A DNA stretch of 64,000 nucleotides from JAGNXB01 sp942490895 (GTDB lineage: Bacteria; Bacteroidota; Bacteroidia; Chitinophagales; Saprospiraceae): contig CALNZC010000039.1 in the NCBI GenBank assembly GCA_942490895.1, positions 1 through 64,000 of the forward strand. The letters run 5' to 3'. Within the stretch, counting starts at the first letter, position 1; each line of letters starts with the position of its first letter. The position numbers and the translations under genes are program-made. Positions 39,488 through 47,509 of the stretch are shown here, piece by piece. Below the pieces are notes generated by a model, which was not told where the DNA came from, made no database searches, and worked only from the letters and a program-made list of their open reading frames with translations.

Positions 39488-40714
39488 ATGAGCGTTCGAT
39501 GTGGTCTTATCATTTCTTTGATCTTGACAGGTGCAACTGTTGTTCGCACACAGGAAAGTAGTCGGTTTACCTCATCGACCGCTTCGGCAGATTCAATTTT
39601 TTGTTTGAATCAAGAAGAGAAACTCAGACAAGCTGGATTTCCAGATGCTACGTGCACTCTTGATGGAGACAAATTTTGGGTTTCCTATACCCGCAGTAAA
39701 TACCGTTTAGGAGCGACTTCCACACGAAAGGTGGTAACAAATCTTGGGCAGGACCTGCCTGAACGGATCAAATCTCTGAATATCACCGTAGCTGACCGAA
39801 GCATTCCTTTTTATACATATGATATTCCAGTTGAAAATGGAATATCTCAAACGATGGATGGTCGTTTTGAAATTGGCACTCGTCCATTTTCTGCCGAAGG
39901 AAAGCCAACTCATGAGGTTAGAGGGGATGATTATACCTTGATCTTTAGCCTGGACCCTCAGTTCAGATTTTCCTTCGGGGCAAGACCTGATCCAATCCAG
40001 GTCCAATTCAACCTCCTGCCTCGGTTAGACCTGCGTCTTTGGAAAGGCAGTTTGCTCCGCTTCCAATATATTATTCCAGTCTGGAATGAACTCGATATTC
40101 CAGAAGAAGATTTTTGGCGACCTGGTCTGATCACCTTGAGCCAGTACATGAAGTTGGGGAAAGGTTTTTTCGCTAACCTCACAGCAGGATATGTGAGCAA
40201 CTACCGATATGGGGCTCAAGCTCAACTTTGTAAGTTCCTTTTCAAAGACCGCGTATTTTTTGGTACGCAATTTGGGTATACTGGTTATGCATCCTATCCT
40301 GTCAGGTTGTATGTCGACCATCCCGTAGCCGGTTGGCAGATTTCTGATGTAGAGTATCTGGACTATATGCTGATGGCTGGATGGCGTTGGAATCGTCAAA
40401 ACCTGCAATTGACTGCCGGATGGGGGAGAGGGCTGTACGAACAGGAGGTCAAAACACTTACGATTAGCAGACAGTTCAATTTGACTACGGTGGAATTGTT
40501 TGCCCAACAATTGGACAAGGACTGGAATTATGGCATGCGTTTGCAGATTCCCATTCCATTTTTTCGAAAGTTCATCGGAAAACGATTGACAATACAGACG
40601 TCACCTTTTATTGATTTTTATTATAACGGTACCCAACATTATCTGCAAGATTATTGGACGGGTCAGCGATTACCATTTTTATCTGATCATCTCCATCCTG
40701 ATCTAATCTATTAG
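39488..40714 (+). CDS. YjbH-like outer-membrane exopolysaccharide protein
   Basis: 408-aa protein with an N-terminal signal peptide (LIISLILTGATVV) and beta-strand-rich body with many aromatic residues (YNGTQHYLQDYW, FRFSFGARPDPI), resembling the YjbH/GfcD beta-barrel lipoprotein-like family linked to exopolysaccharide export. No lipobox is seen. Together with the second YjbH-like gene at 42.2 kb it encloses a lipoprotein gene. Function in polymer export is inferred from family and context. Confidence 0.7.
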   Translation: MSVRCGLIISLILTGATVVRTQESSRFTSSTASADSIFCLNQEEKLRQAGFPDATCTLDGDKFWVSYTRSKYRLGATSTRKVVTNLGQDLPERIKSLNITVADRSIPFYTYDIPVENGISQTMDGRFEIGTRPFSAEGKPTHEVRGDDYTLIFSLDPQFRFSFGARPDPIQVQFNLLPRLDLRLWKGSLLRFQYIIPVWNELDIPEEDFWRPGLITLSQYMKLGKGFFANLTAGYVSNYRYGAQAQLCKFLFKDRVFFGTQFGYTGYASYPVRLYVDHPVAGWQISDVEYLDYMLMAGWRWNRQNLQLTAGWGRGLYEQEVKTLTISRQFNLTTVELFAQQLDKDWNYGMRLQIPIPFFRKFIGKRLTIQTSPFIDFYYNGTQHYLQDYWTGQRLPFLSDHLHPDLIY

Positions 40715-40743
40715 AACATATCTCAGAATCTAAACATCAACCT

Positions 40744-42162
40744 ATGTGCTTCCACCATGCTAAAACGCAAATCCCTATCCTGTTCCTGGCAAGTCTCAGT
40801 GCCCTGATGATCCTGTTTTCAGGTTGCTCTGACGGGTTGGTGTTTCAGAAGACGAACGATCCGTCTATCGATATCCGCAGTGATGATAATTGTAAAGTTT
40901 ATCTGGTGGGTCAGGTGATCGATGCCAGGACACTGGAGGCCCTGGAAGGGGCCAGTGTTCGATTGGCAGACGAGTCGACTTCATCAGATAGTGAGGGGAT
41001 GTATCGAATTGAAGTGAAAGATCCCCTGGATCAGATCGAACAGATCAGAACCATGTCCGTGAGAATGAAAGGCTATGAGATCGATACCTATCAGTTCAAA
41101 CCATCCGATTGGGTGGAAGCGGAAAGTTGTGAGGGGGCCATTTCCTATATCTGCCTCGATTACGTCATGACGCCCATGCATGAACCGGTGGTGATCCAAC
41201 CCAATGCCGATGCCAACATTCAATTTCGGGATACGTCGATTTACCTCACCGATCAATTCGGAGAGGGTCTGGACTATGATACCTTGATCTCCGTATTAAA
41301 CCTGTTCATTCCGGCAGGTTCAGTAGATGTTCCAACCCCTCTTTGGCTGACCTCCTATGCACGCTCCTCCTATGCCGGTTCAGTGGCACCAGGAAGTAGT
41401 ATGAATTTACCCCTCGTTCGGTTTCGCATTTCGACCAATCCGATGATCGATCTGAAGAAACCCTTTGTGCTCAGCTTTACCAGCAACCATCCTGTTCCTT
41501 TTGCACCTTCTGATCAGCTTGATCTATATCGTTACAATAGCCTGATTGCACCTTACAAATATTATGATCTGAATACAAATGTGTGGAAGGATGTTCCGGA
41601 TGCCCTGGTCGGCTACGATCAACAATCTGGAACGATCCAGGTTCGGTCGAAGATCCTGGGAAGCTATCTGGTGACCAACGAAGAATATTCAATCACCTTG
41701 AATAAACAAGTAACACTGGGAGATGAGATTTCGGTGGGTTCGCTTTCAAACTGCGATTGTGGTGATGCCAAATACATCAAACACGAGGTGACTATTGACG
41801 GCAAATTCCAGTATGGACTGCAAAGTTCGAATATGTTTCCACTTTTCGATCGCATGATCTATATGAACGACTGGAAAGTGATGACGAATGAACCTTCCAG
41901 CACTCTGGTTACGCTGCAGAATGGCCCTGGCATGAATCAATACAATCAGTTCATTCCCGGTCCGTCCAAATCCTTTGAAGATTTTGCCCTTCTCCAGAAA
42001 TGTGAGCAATTATTTTTCAGTTATCGGAGTATTGATCAGCAGGCAGGTGGAAGTGAATATGGTACTCAATATGGATTCCAGCGATCAATTGGAGTCCAGT
42101 ATTCTACCTCATCCTTTCTGTGTCCGACTTCCAGTGCTTGCCACCAGGGGTGTCCTAAATGA
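40744..42162 (+). CDS. Lipoprotein with carboxypeptidase-regulatory-like domain
   Basis: 472 aa. Signal peptide ending LMILFSGC (lipobox, Cys28). Residues ~50-110 form a CarboxypepD_reg-like beta-sandwich (VYLVGQVIDARTLEALEGAS, SDSEGMYRIEV). The rest is unrecognised, with a cysteine pair in SNCDCGDAKYIKH. Starts 29 bp after the YjbH-like gene and overlaps the next gene by 4 bp (ATGA). Probably an outer-membrane lipoprotein working with its YjbH-like neighbours. Confidence 0.8.
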   Translation: MCFHHAKTQIPILFLASLSALMILFSGCSDGLVFQKTNDPSIDIRSDDNCKVYLVGQVIDARTLEALEGASVRLADESTSSDSEGMYRIEVKDPLDQIEQIRTMSVRMKGYEIDTYQFKPSDWVEAESCEGAISYICLDYVMTPMHEPVVIQPNADANIQFRDTSIYLTDQFGEGLDYDTLISVLNLFIPAGSVDVPTPLWLTSYARSSYAGSVAPGSSMNLPLVRFRISTNPMIDLKKPFVLSFTSNHPVPFAPSDQLDLYRYNSLIAPYKYYDLNTNVWKDVPDALVGYDQQSGTIQVRSKILGSYLVTNEEYSITLNKQVTLGDEISVGSLSNCDCGDAKYIKHEVTIDGKFQYGLQSSNMFPLFDRMIYMNDWKVMTNEPSSTLVTLQNGPGMNQYNQFIPGPSKSFEDFALLQKCEQLFFSYRSIDQQAGGSEYGTQYGFQRSIGVQYSTSSFLCPTSSACHQGCPK

Positions 42163-42959
42163 TCGATCTACGGCAATCGATAAAGATTCATGAGTCCGCC
42201 AGGAAAGAGGCGATTGAACAGTTGATCCTTCCGGGGATCAGGATGTGTTTTACACTATTGATGTTGTGTAGTGTCACTTCTGTCTTTGGGCAACATCTGA
42301 ATCCGGATGGGCTGTATGGCCAGACCGGCATCGTAACCACTCCGAATGCAGAATTACAGCAGGATGGGAAGCTGACCGTCGGGTGGCAGGCCATTCCTGC
42401 AGCACAGGCGCACTTAAAGTTCAGCCGAAAGAATGAAGTCGGTGAGAAGGTCTATTTCGCCCGCCTGGGTTTTCTGCCCTGGGCGGAGGCCAGCATCCGA
42501 TTGGTGCACCCCAACAATGCCAAAAATGGAAGCTACGGGATCGGCGATCGTTCCATATTTCTAAAATTCAGAGCCCTGAAAGAACGAAAATACTGGCCAG
42601 CGATCGCCATTGGTGTCTATGATCCGATAGGCACCAAATTGTTGCCGGCATCCTATATTGTGGCCTCCAAATCCTTCTCTATTTCGGAACGGTGGATGGT
42701 GCAAGCCACTTCCGGATATGGGTTTGAGTTTTTTAAAGACGTCGAATACCTGATCAGCGGATTTTGGGCAGGATGTCAGATCCTTCCAGCCAAACCACCA
42801 TCGTCCCTTTGGCCACAATGGACCGCAGGGGCGGAAATCCATATGAATCAGGTCAATCTTCAGGCAGGTCTAACCGCCTTTTCCATACTTCAGGTCAACG
42901 CCTATCTTCTCGATCTCCAGGATGTGGCCCTGAGCGTGAGCGCATCGATTCAATTGTAG
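42159..42959 (+). CDS. YjbH-like domain protein
   Basis: 266 aa. The likely signal segment is MCFTLLMLCSVTSVFG at ~29-44, after an atypically long N-terminus, so an internal start (ATG at 42243) is possible. The mature part starts LNPDGLYGQTGIVTTPNAE, the typical YjbH opening (trajectory TGx(I/V)xTPNA), followed by beta-barrel-like strands. Translationally coupled to the lipoprotein gene. Role in exopolysaccharide secretion is inferred. Confidence 0.75.
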   Translation: MIDLRQSIKIHESARKEAIEQLILPGIRMCFTLLMLCSVTSVFGQHLNPDGLYGQTGIVTTPNAELQQDGKLTVGWQAIPAAQAHLKFSRKNEVGEKVYFARLGFLPWAEASIRLVHPNNAKNGSYGIGDRSIFLKFRALKERKYWPAIAIGVYDPIGTKLLPASYIVASKSFSISERWMVQATSGYGFEFFKDVEYLISGFWAGCQILPAKPPSSLWPQWTAGAEIHMNQVNLQAGLTAFSILQVNAYLLDLQDVALSVSASIQL

Positions 42960-43046
42960 CTGTGGTGAAGGTGATTCGTGGGTATTGGGCGTTTGGCGTT
43001 AGGTAATGGGTGCAAAGGGCTATTTTTGTCTGGAATCACTAAGCAA

Positions 43047-43397
43047 ATGAGAAATTTCCGTGAGCTTGAAGTTTGGCAATTAGGAATGGAGTTGGCCACT
43101 CGGATTTATCCGCTTACTGAATCTTGGCCACCAGTCCACCTCTTTCGGTTGACGGCTCAAATTCATGGATCTTCATCAGCTATTCCATCGAATATTGCCG
43201 AAGGTTGTGGCCGTTCAAGTGATAAAGATTTTAAACGATATCTGGAGTACGCGTTAGGGGAAGCCTTTGAGACAGAAACCCAATTGCTTCTTGCTCGCTC
43301 ATATAACCTCATTACAAAAGAGCAGCTTGATGAAATTGTTGAAGATCTACACGTCCTCCAAAGAAAGATCAATGCGTTCATCCAGGTAATCAAGTGA
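43047..43397 (+). CDS. S23/IVP four-helix-bundle protein 3
   Basis: 116 aa, start at ATG 43047 (MRNFRELEVWQLGMELA), chosen by alignment to copies 1 and 2. SSAIPSNIAEGCGRSSDKDF and KRYLEYALGEAFETETQ are family signatures. Nearly the same protein as copy 1 at 34.2 kb, so the two are recent duplicates or re-insertions. Confidence 0.92.
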   Translation: MRNFRELEVWQLGMELATRIYPLTESWPPVHLFRLTAQIHGSSSAIPSNIAEGCGRSSDKDFKRYLEYALGEAFETETQLLLARSYNLITKEQLDEIVEDLHVLQRKINAFIQVIK

Positions 43398-43560
43398 CGA
43401 GCCAAATGCCCCAATGCTCAGTAAGAAAGACCCTTCAATGGAAAAATGACTCAGGCGAACAGCAAATCGCGATTGACCGACGTGTTAACCTCACCCCCAG
43501 CCCCTCTCCTCTCGAGGAGAGGGGAGCAACTTCAAATATTAAGTGCATTGGAATTCAATG

Positions 43561-43672
43561 CCCAACCCCCAACACCCAACACCCAACACCCAACACCCAA
43601 CACCCAACACCCAATACCCAACACCCAACACCCAACACCCAACACCCAACACCCAACACCCAACACCCAAAA
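43561..43672 (+). repeat. Heptamer array (CCCAACA)n, 16 units
   Basis: Sixteen consecutive 7-bp units; thirteen are exactly CCCAACA, with variants at units 1 (CCCAACC), 8 (CCCAATA) and 16 (CCCAAAA). The array runs straight into the coding sequence of the WlbA-like gene, and no start codon lies between the array and the conserved N-terminus KTFALIGAAG. Confidence 0.95.
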
Positions 43673-44668
43673 ACCTTCGCCCTCATCGGCGCTGCCGGCT
43701 TCGTCGCCCCTCGTCACATGAAGGCCATCAAAGAAACGGGCAACCAACTCCTGGCCGCTTACGACATCAACGATTCAGTCGGGGTGATCGACAGTTACTT
43801 CCCGCAGGCAGATTTCTTCACCGAGTTTGAGCGTTTTGACCGGCATATCGATCTTCTAAAGAGGTCCGGCCATGGACTCGACTATGTCAGTGTCACCTCG
43901 CCCAACTACCTCCATGATGCACATATCCGCTTCGGACTGCGCAATGGCGCGGATGTGATCTGCGAAAAGCCACTCGTCCTCAACCCCTGGAATATCGATG
44001 CCCTCGCCGATGTGACGAAAGAGACTGGCAAGCAGGTCTACAACATCCTCCAGCTCCGTCTCCATCCCTCCATCATCGCCCTGAAAGAAAAATTCACCTC
44101 ATCTCCTCGACTCCTTGACTCCTCGACTTCAAAGGTCGACATCGACCTCACCTACATCACCTCCCGCGGTCACTGGTACTACACCTCCTGGAAAGGCGAC
44201 CAGTCGAAGTCGGGCGGCATCGCTTCCAACATCGGTGTCCACTTCTATGATATGCTGATGTGGATCTTTGGTCCGGTACAGGAGAACATCGTTCATGTCC
44301 AAACCCATGACCGGGCAGCGGGATACCTGGAGCTGGAGCATGCACGCGTCCGCTGGTTCCTTAGCATCAACCCGGATACCCTTCCGGAAGAGGCAAAGCA
44401 AAAGGGCCAGCGCACCTGGCGGTCTATCACACTGGATGGTGAAGAATTTGAATTCAGCGATGGTTTCACCGACCTGCATACCCGTTCCTATCAGGCCATC
44501 CTGAACGGCCATGGCTTCCCCCTGGAAGCCGCTCGCCCCGCCATCGAAGTGGTGCATGATATCCGGCATCAGCAGCCGCTCGGAGTGAAGGGGGATTACC
44601 ATCCACTGGCGGCCTTGCCGCTGTCTGAGCATCCGTTTAGTAGAAACGCAAAGACGCAAAGACGCTAA
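43670..44668 (+). CDS. Gfo/Idh/MocA oxidoreductase, WlbA-like
   Basis: NAD-dependent oxidase of UDP-GlcNAc-uronate at C3 in the WlbA/WbpB family. The conserved protein begins KTFALIGAAGFVAPRHMKAI at 43670 and has CEKPLVLNP (catalytic Lys), NILQLRLHPS and GGIASNIGVHFYDML, about 333 aa. The frame is open back to ATG 43394, through the heptamer array; that long start would add ~92 low-complexity residues. ATG 43558, directly before the array, is in another frame. The true start is therefore unclear and could depend on repeat number. The C-terminal residues SRNAKTQRR come from the 8-nt repeat tract. Confidence 0.85.
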   Translation, partial: KTFALIGAAGFVAPRHMKAIKETGNQLLAAYDINDSVGVIDSYFPQADFFTEFERFDRHIDLLKRSGHGLDYVSVTSPNYLHDAHIRFGLRNGADVICEKPLVLNPWNIDALADVTKETGKQVYNILQLRLHPSIIALKEKFTSSPRLLDSSTSKVDIDLTYITSRGHWYYTSWKGDQSKSGGIASNIGVHFYDMLMWIFGPVQENIVHVQTHDRAAGYLELEHARVRWFLSINPDTLPEEAKQKGQRTWRSITLDGEEFEFSDGFTDLHTRSYQAILNGHGFPLEAARPAIEVVHDIRHQQPLGVKGDYHPLAALPLSEHPFSRNAKTQRR

Positions 44669-45092
44669 GGATTATGGGATTTCGTTCCGAAAAATTGGGC
44701 AGGGAAATTGTTGATGCGGCATTCGCTGTGCACAAGGAGCTTGGTCCGGGACTCTTGGAATCGGTGTATGAATTATGCCTTGCAGATGAACTGATCTCCA
44801 GAGGATTGGAAATAAGAACACAAGTCCCCGTTCCTTTGGTTTACAAGGGAAGGAAGCTGGAAAGTGGATTTCGATTGGATATCCTGGTCGACAATAAGAT
44901 CATCATTGAATTGAAGGCAGTTGAGGGACTAGCTCCCGTCCACACTGCTCAGGTATTGACCTATCTTCGTTTGTCAACCTTATCTTTAGGTTTCTTGATC
45001 AACTTCAATGAAGCCCTCATCCGAGATGGGATAAAACGGATCGTTTACAATTACAAGCCATTTTAACTTGGCGTCTTGGCGTCTTAGCGTTT
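44644..45092. repeat. Complementary octamer tracts flanking the GxxExxY gene
   Basis: Left tract 44644-44669 (AAACGCAAAGACGC..., period 8) and right tract 45067-45092 (CTTGGCGTCTTGGCG...) are reverse complements at 23 of 26 positions. They tightly enclose the GxxExxY ORF (4 bp before the ATG, 0 bp after the stop). A third tract of the right-hand type lies at ~46170-46195 after the epimerase gene. Confidence 0.85.
44674..45066 (+). CDS. GxxExxY family protein
   Basis: 130 aa of the GxxExxY family, named for the motif seen here as GLLESVY (~26-32). A PD-(D/E)XK-nuclease-like core is visible (SGFRLDILVDNKIIIELKA), so nucleic-acid cleavage is conceivable, but no function is established. The C-terminus INFNEALIRDGIKRIV is typical. 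It is placed between sugar-nucleotide genes to which it has no obvious relation. Confidence 0.92.
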   Translation: MGFRSEKLGREIVDAAFAVHKELGPGLLESVYELCLADELISRGLEIRTQVPVPLVYKGRKLESGFRLDILVDNKIIIELKAVEGLAPVHTAQVLTYLRLSTLSLGFLINFNEALIRDGIKRIVYNYKPF

Positions 45093-45099
45093 AATAAAC

Positions 45100-46152
45100 A
45101 TGCATATTCTCATCACCGGCACCGCCGGCTTCATCGGTTACCATCTCACAGACAAACTCCTCCAGAGGGGTGACACTGTCGTCGGACTGGACTGTATCAA
45201 CGACTACTATGATCCGCAGGTCAAATATGACCGGCTGAAGAATCATGGTATTGCCAAAGAGGATATCATCTGGGATCAGCTGATCCAGAGCGCCACCCAT
45301 CCCGGCTATAGCTTCATCCGCATGCAGCTGGAGAATGCTACTTTGATGAATGGGCTCTTCGTGCGAGAGCAATTCGATGCAGTGGTCAACCTCGCCGCCC
45401 AGGCCGGCGTACGCTACAGTCTGGTCAATCCCGGCGCCTATATCCAGAGCAACATCGTCGGTTTTGCCAATATCCTGGAAGCCTGTCGCCACTATGGCGT
45501 CAAGCATTTGGCCTATGCCTCCAGCTCCAGCGTCTATGGGTTAAACGAGAGCATGCCCTTCTCTACGGAAGACAATGTGGACCACCCCGTTTCCCTCTAT
45601 GCCGCCAGTAAGAAAGCCAACGAACTGATGGCCCATTCGTATAGCCACCTGTACAAACTACCGACCACAGGCCTGCGATTCTTCACCGTCTATGGCCCCT
45701 GGGGTCGGCCGGACATGGCACTCTTCCTTTTCACAAAGGCCATGCTGGAAGGAAAACCCATCCAGGTGTTCAACCATGGTAAGATGGTCCGCGACTTTAC
45801 CTATGTCGATGATATCGTCGAAGGCGTGATTCGGGTCATCGATCATCCTCCTGCTGGCAATCCGCTTTGGTCAGGGAAGCACCCCAATCCTTCTTCCTCT
45901 CCTGCACCCTGGAAGGTTTACAACATTGGAAACAATAACCCCATTCCCCTCATGGACTTCATCAAAGCCATCGAAGACGCTTTGGGAATAGAAGCGATCA
46001 AGGACTACATGGATATTCAACCGGGTGATGTCCCGGCCACCTTCGCCAATGTAGAAGATCTCGTACGCGACCTGGACTATAAGCCAGAGACCACTGTTGC
46101 TTATGGCATCGGCCAGTTCGTGGCCTGGTATCGGGAGTATTATCAAGTGTAG
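45100..46152 (+). CDS. NAD-dependent epimerase, UDP-glucuronate 4-epimerase type
   Basis: 350-aa extended SDR enzyme. N-terminal TGTAGFIGYHL, LAAQAGVRYSLVNP, catalytic SSSSVYG and YAASKKANE, RFFTVYGPWGRPDMA; these are the signatures of UDP-GlcA 4-epimerases making UDP-GalA. A short low-complexity insert (HPNPSSSPAPW, ~266-276) is unusual. It supplies a uronic acid for the polymer. It starts 8 bp after the right-hand GCGTCTT tract. Confidence 0.9.
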   Translation: MHILITGTAGFIGYHLTDKLLQRGDTVVGLDCINDYYDPQVKYDRLKNHGIAKEDIIWDQLIQSATHPGYSFIRMQLENATLMNGLFVREQFDAVVNLAAQAGVRYSLVNPGAYIQSNIVGFANILEACRHYGVKHLAYASSSSVYGLNESMPFSTEDNVDHPVSLYAASKKANELMAHSYSHLYKLPTTGLRFFTVYGPWGRPDMALFLFTKAMLEGKPIQVFNHGKMVRDFTYVDDIVEGVIRVIDHPPAGNPLWSGKHPNPSSSPAPWKVYNIGNNNPIPLMDFIKAIEDALGIEAIKDYMDIQPGDVPATFANVEDLVRDLDYKPETTVAYGIGQFVAWYREYYQV

Positions 46153-46322
46153 GAGTTGTCAAGAATGCCTTTGCGTCTTCGCATCTTTGCGTTTCAATTC
46201 TGCCTGATCGGCTGTTATGGATTTCTGAGTGGTCTCCCTCTATCTTCAGAATTCATTTCACCCTGTGACGGATTCTAAATTGACCGCAATAATATTCTTA
46301 GTGCCTTAGTGGTTAAAGCCCC

Positions 46323-47060
46323 ATGAGTTTCCTCTCCAACCTCTTCAGCCCATCAGCCCCCCTCCGCCCCGGTGAGCATCTCCACCTGGACATGCATGCC
46401 CACTGGCTGCCTGGGATCGATGATGGCGCCAGGACCGTGGAGGATACTCTGGCCCTGGTGGGCGGTCTCTACGACCTGGGTTACCGCCATCTCATTGCCA
46501 CCCCGCATATCTATCCGGAGTTTTACCCCAATACCCGGGAGACCATTGTGGAGGCATATGATTCCGTTCAACCGTTACTCCTTGCGCAATTCCCCGACCT
46601 CACCACCGGCTATGCCGCCGAGTATTTTCTGGATGAATCTTTCAGGGATCTGGTCGAACAAAAGGCGCTTCTACCCATCACCGGCAACAAGGTCCTGGTC
46701 GAATTTTCCTTCCTGGCCCAGCCCCCCCAGGCCGAGGAGACCTTCTTCCAGATGCAACTCAAGGGATACCGCCCCATCCTGGCGCATGTGGAGCGCTACC
46801 CCTTCCTTTTCGGCCACGACAAGAAGCTGGATCGCTTCCGGGATATGGGCGTCGAATTCCAGGGCAACCTCCTCTCCCTCTCCGGCCGCTATGGCCCCGA
46901 TGTGCAGAAGCAAGCCCTTCACCTCCTCCGCACAGGTGCCTACTCCTGGCTCGGCACCGATTGCCATCATACAGAGCATATCGCGCAGTTGCAGGATTTC
47001 CGACTCTCGAAGGCAGATGCCCGGATATTGGAGGAGCAGGGGTTTAATCAGAATCAATAA
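46323..47060 (+). CDS. CpsB/YwqE-like PHP-type tyrosine phosphatase
   Basis: 245-aa metal-dependent phosphatase of the CpsB/CapC/YwqE family, which dephosphorylates the tyrosine-rich tail of Wzc-type kinases and so controls polymer export. Metal-site motifs: HLDMHAHWLPGIDDGA (~22-37), ATPHIYPEFY, EFSF, HVERYPFLF and GTDCHH (~217). The Wzc-like partner is at 55-57.4 kb. Start ATG at 46323. Confidence 0.92.
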   Translation: MSFLSNLFSPSAPLRPGEHLHLDMHAHWLPGIDDGARTVEDTLALVGGLYDLGYRHLIATPHIYPEFYPNTRETIVEAYDSVQPLLLAQFPDLTTGYAAEYFLDESFRDLVEQKALLPITGNKVLVEFSFLAQPPQAEETFFQMQLKGYRPILAHVERYPFLFGHDKKLDRFRDMGVEFQGNLLSLSGRYGPDVQKQALHLLRTGAYSWLGTDCHHTEHIAQLQDFRLSKADARILEEQGFNQNQ

Positions 47061-47509
47061 CCTCACCCCCCAGCCCCCTCTCCATTTACATGGAGAGGAG
47101 GTGCCAAACTGATAGGCGGTATACTATAGAAAAAGGTAGCCTCCATGTCCCCCTTTTTTTCCAAGGCGGCGCCAGCGGCCAACGCGCTTAGGCGGACAGC
47201 GAATTGCGAACAGCGAAAGGCAGCCCCCATGTCACCCTCTTTCCCCAATGCCCATCCCTCGGTCCTCGTCGGTCTTCGGTCCTCCGTCCTCGGTCTTTCT
47301 CAAGTCCTCGGTCACACCAAATAGCCGAAACTGTCAGAATCACGGATTTCCACGGATGGATGGATGACACGGATTTTCCTTGAGCGAAAAGCGAAAAGCG
47401 AATTGCGAACAGCCGCTCCATGCCCTCCTCAACTCAAAAACTCCATAACTTCTCCCAACCGACAACCGACAACCGACAACCGAAAACCCCCAACCCGGAG
47501 ACAACGCCA
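47061..47509. repeat. Repeat-filled spacer after the cpsB-like gene
   Basis: No gene seen. In order: a CCTCACCCCC hairpin copy (~47058-47098), pieces of the 28-kb repeat (47140-47240), GGTCTTCGGTCCTCC-type tract (47255-47310), the dispersed element AACTGTCAGAATCACGGATT...GATGACACGGATTTTCC (47328-47380), a GCGAAAA heptamer tract, and CGACAAC heptamers up to 47480. Confidence 0.8.

Larger units (their letters stand above)
42979..43672. repeat. Complementary tracts flanking S23 gene 3
   Basis: Left tract 42979-43010 (GGGTATTGGGCGTTTGGCG) pairs with the CCCAACA heptamer array at 43561-43672, 25 of 31 positions in the best register by hand. Between them are S23 gene 3 and a dispersed CCTCACCCCC hairpin (stem 43501-43510 with 43515-43524). 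Confidence 0.7.

Noticed and set aside
43561..43672. Short regular repeats resembling a CRISPR array
   Set aside because: Units are 7 bp with no spacers and no cas genes nearby; it is a simple heptamer array. The same applies to the other 7/8-nt tracts.
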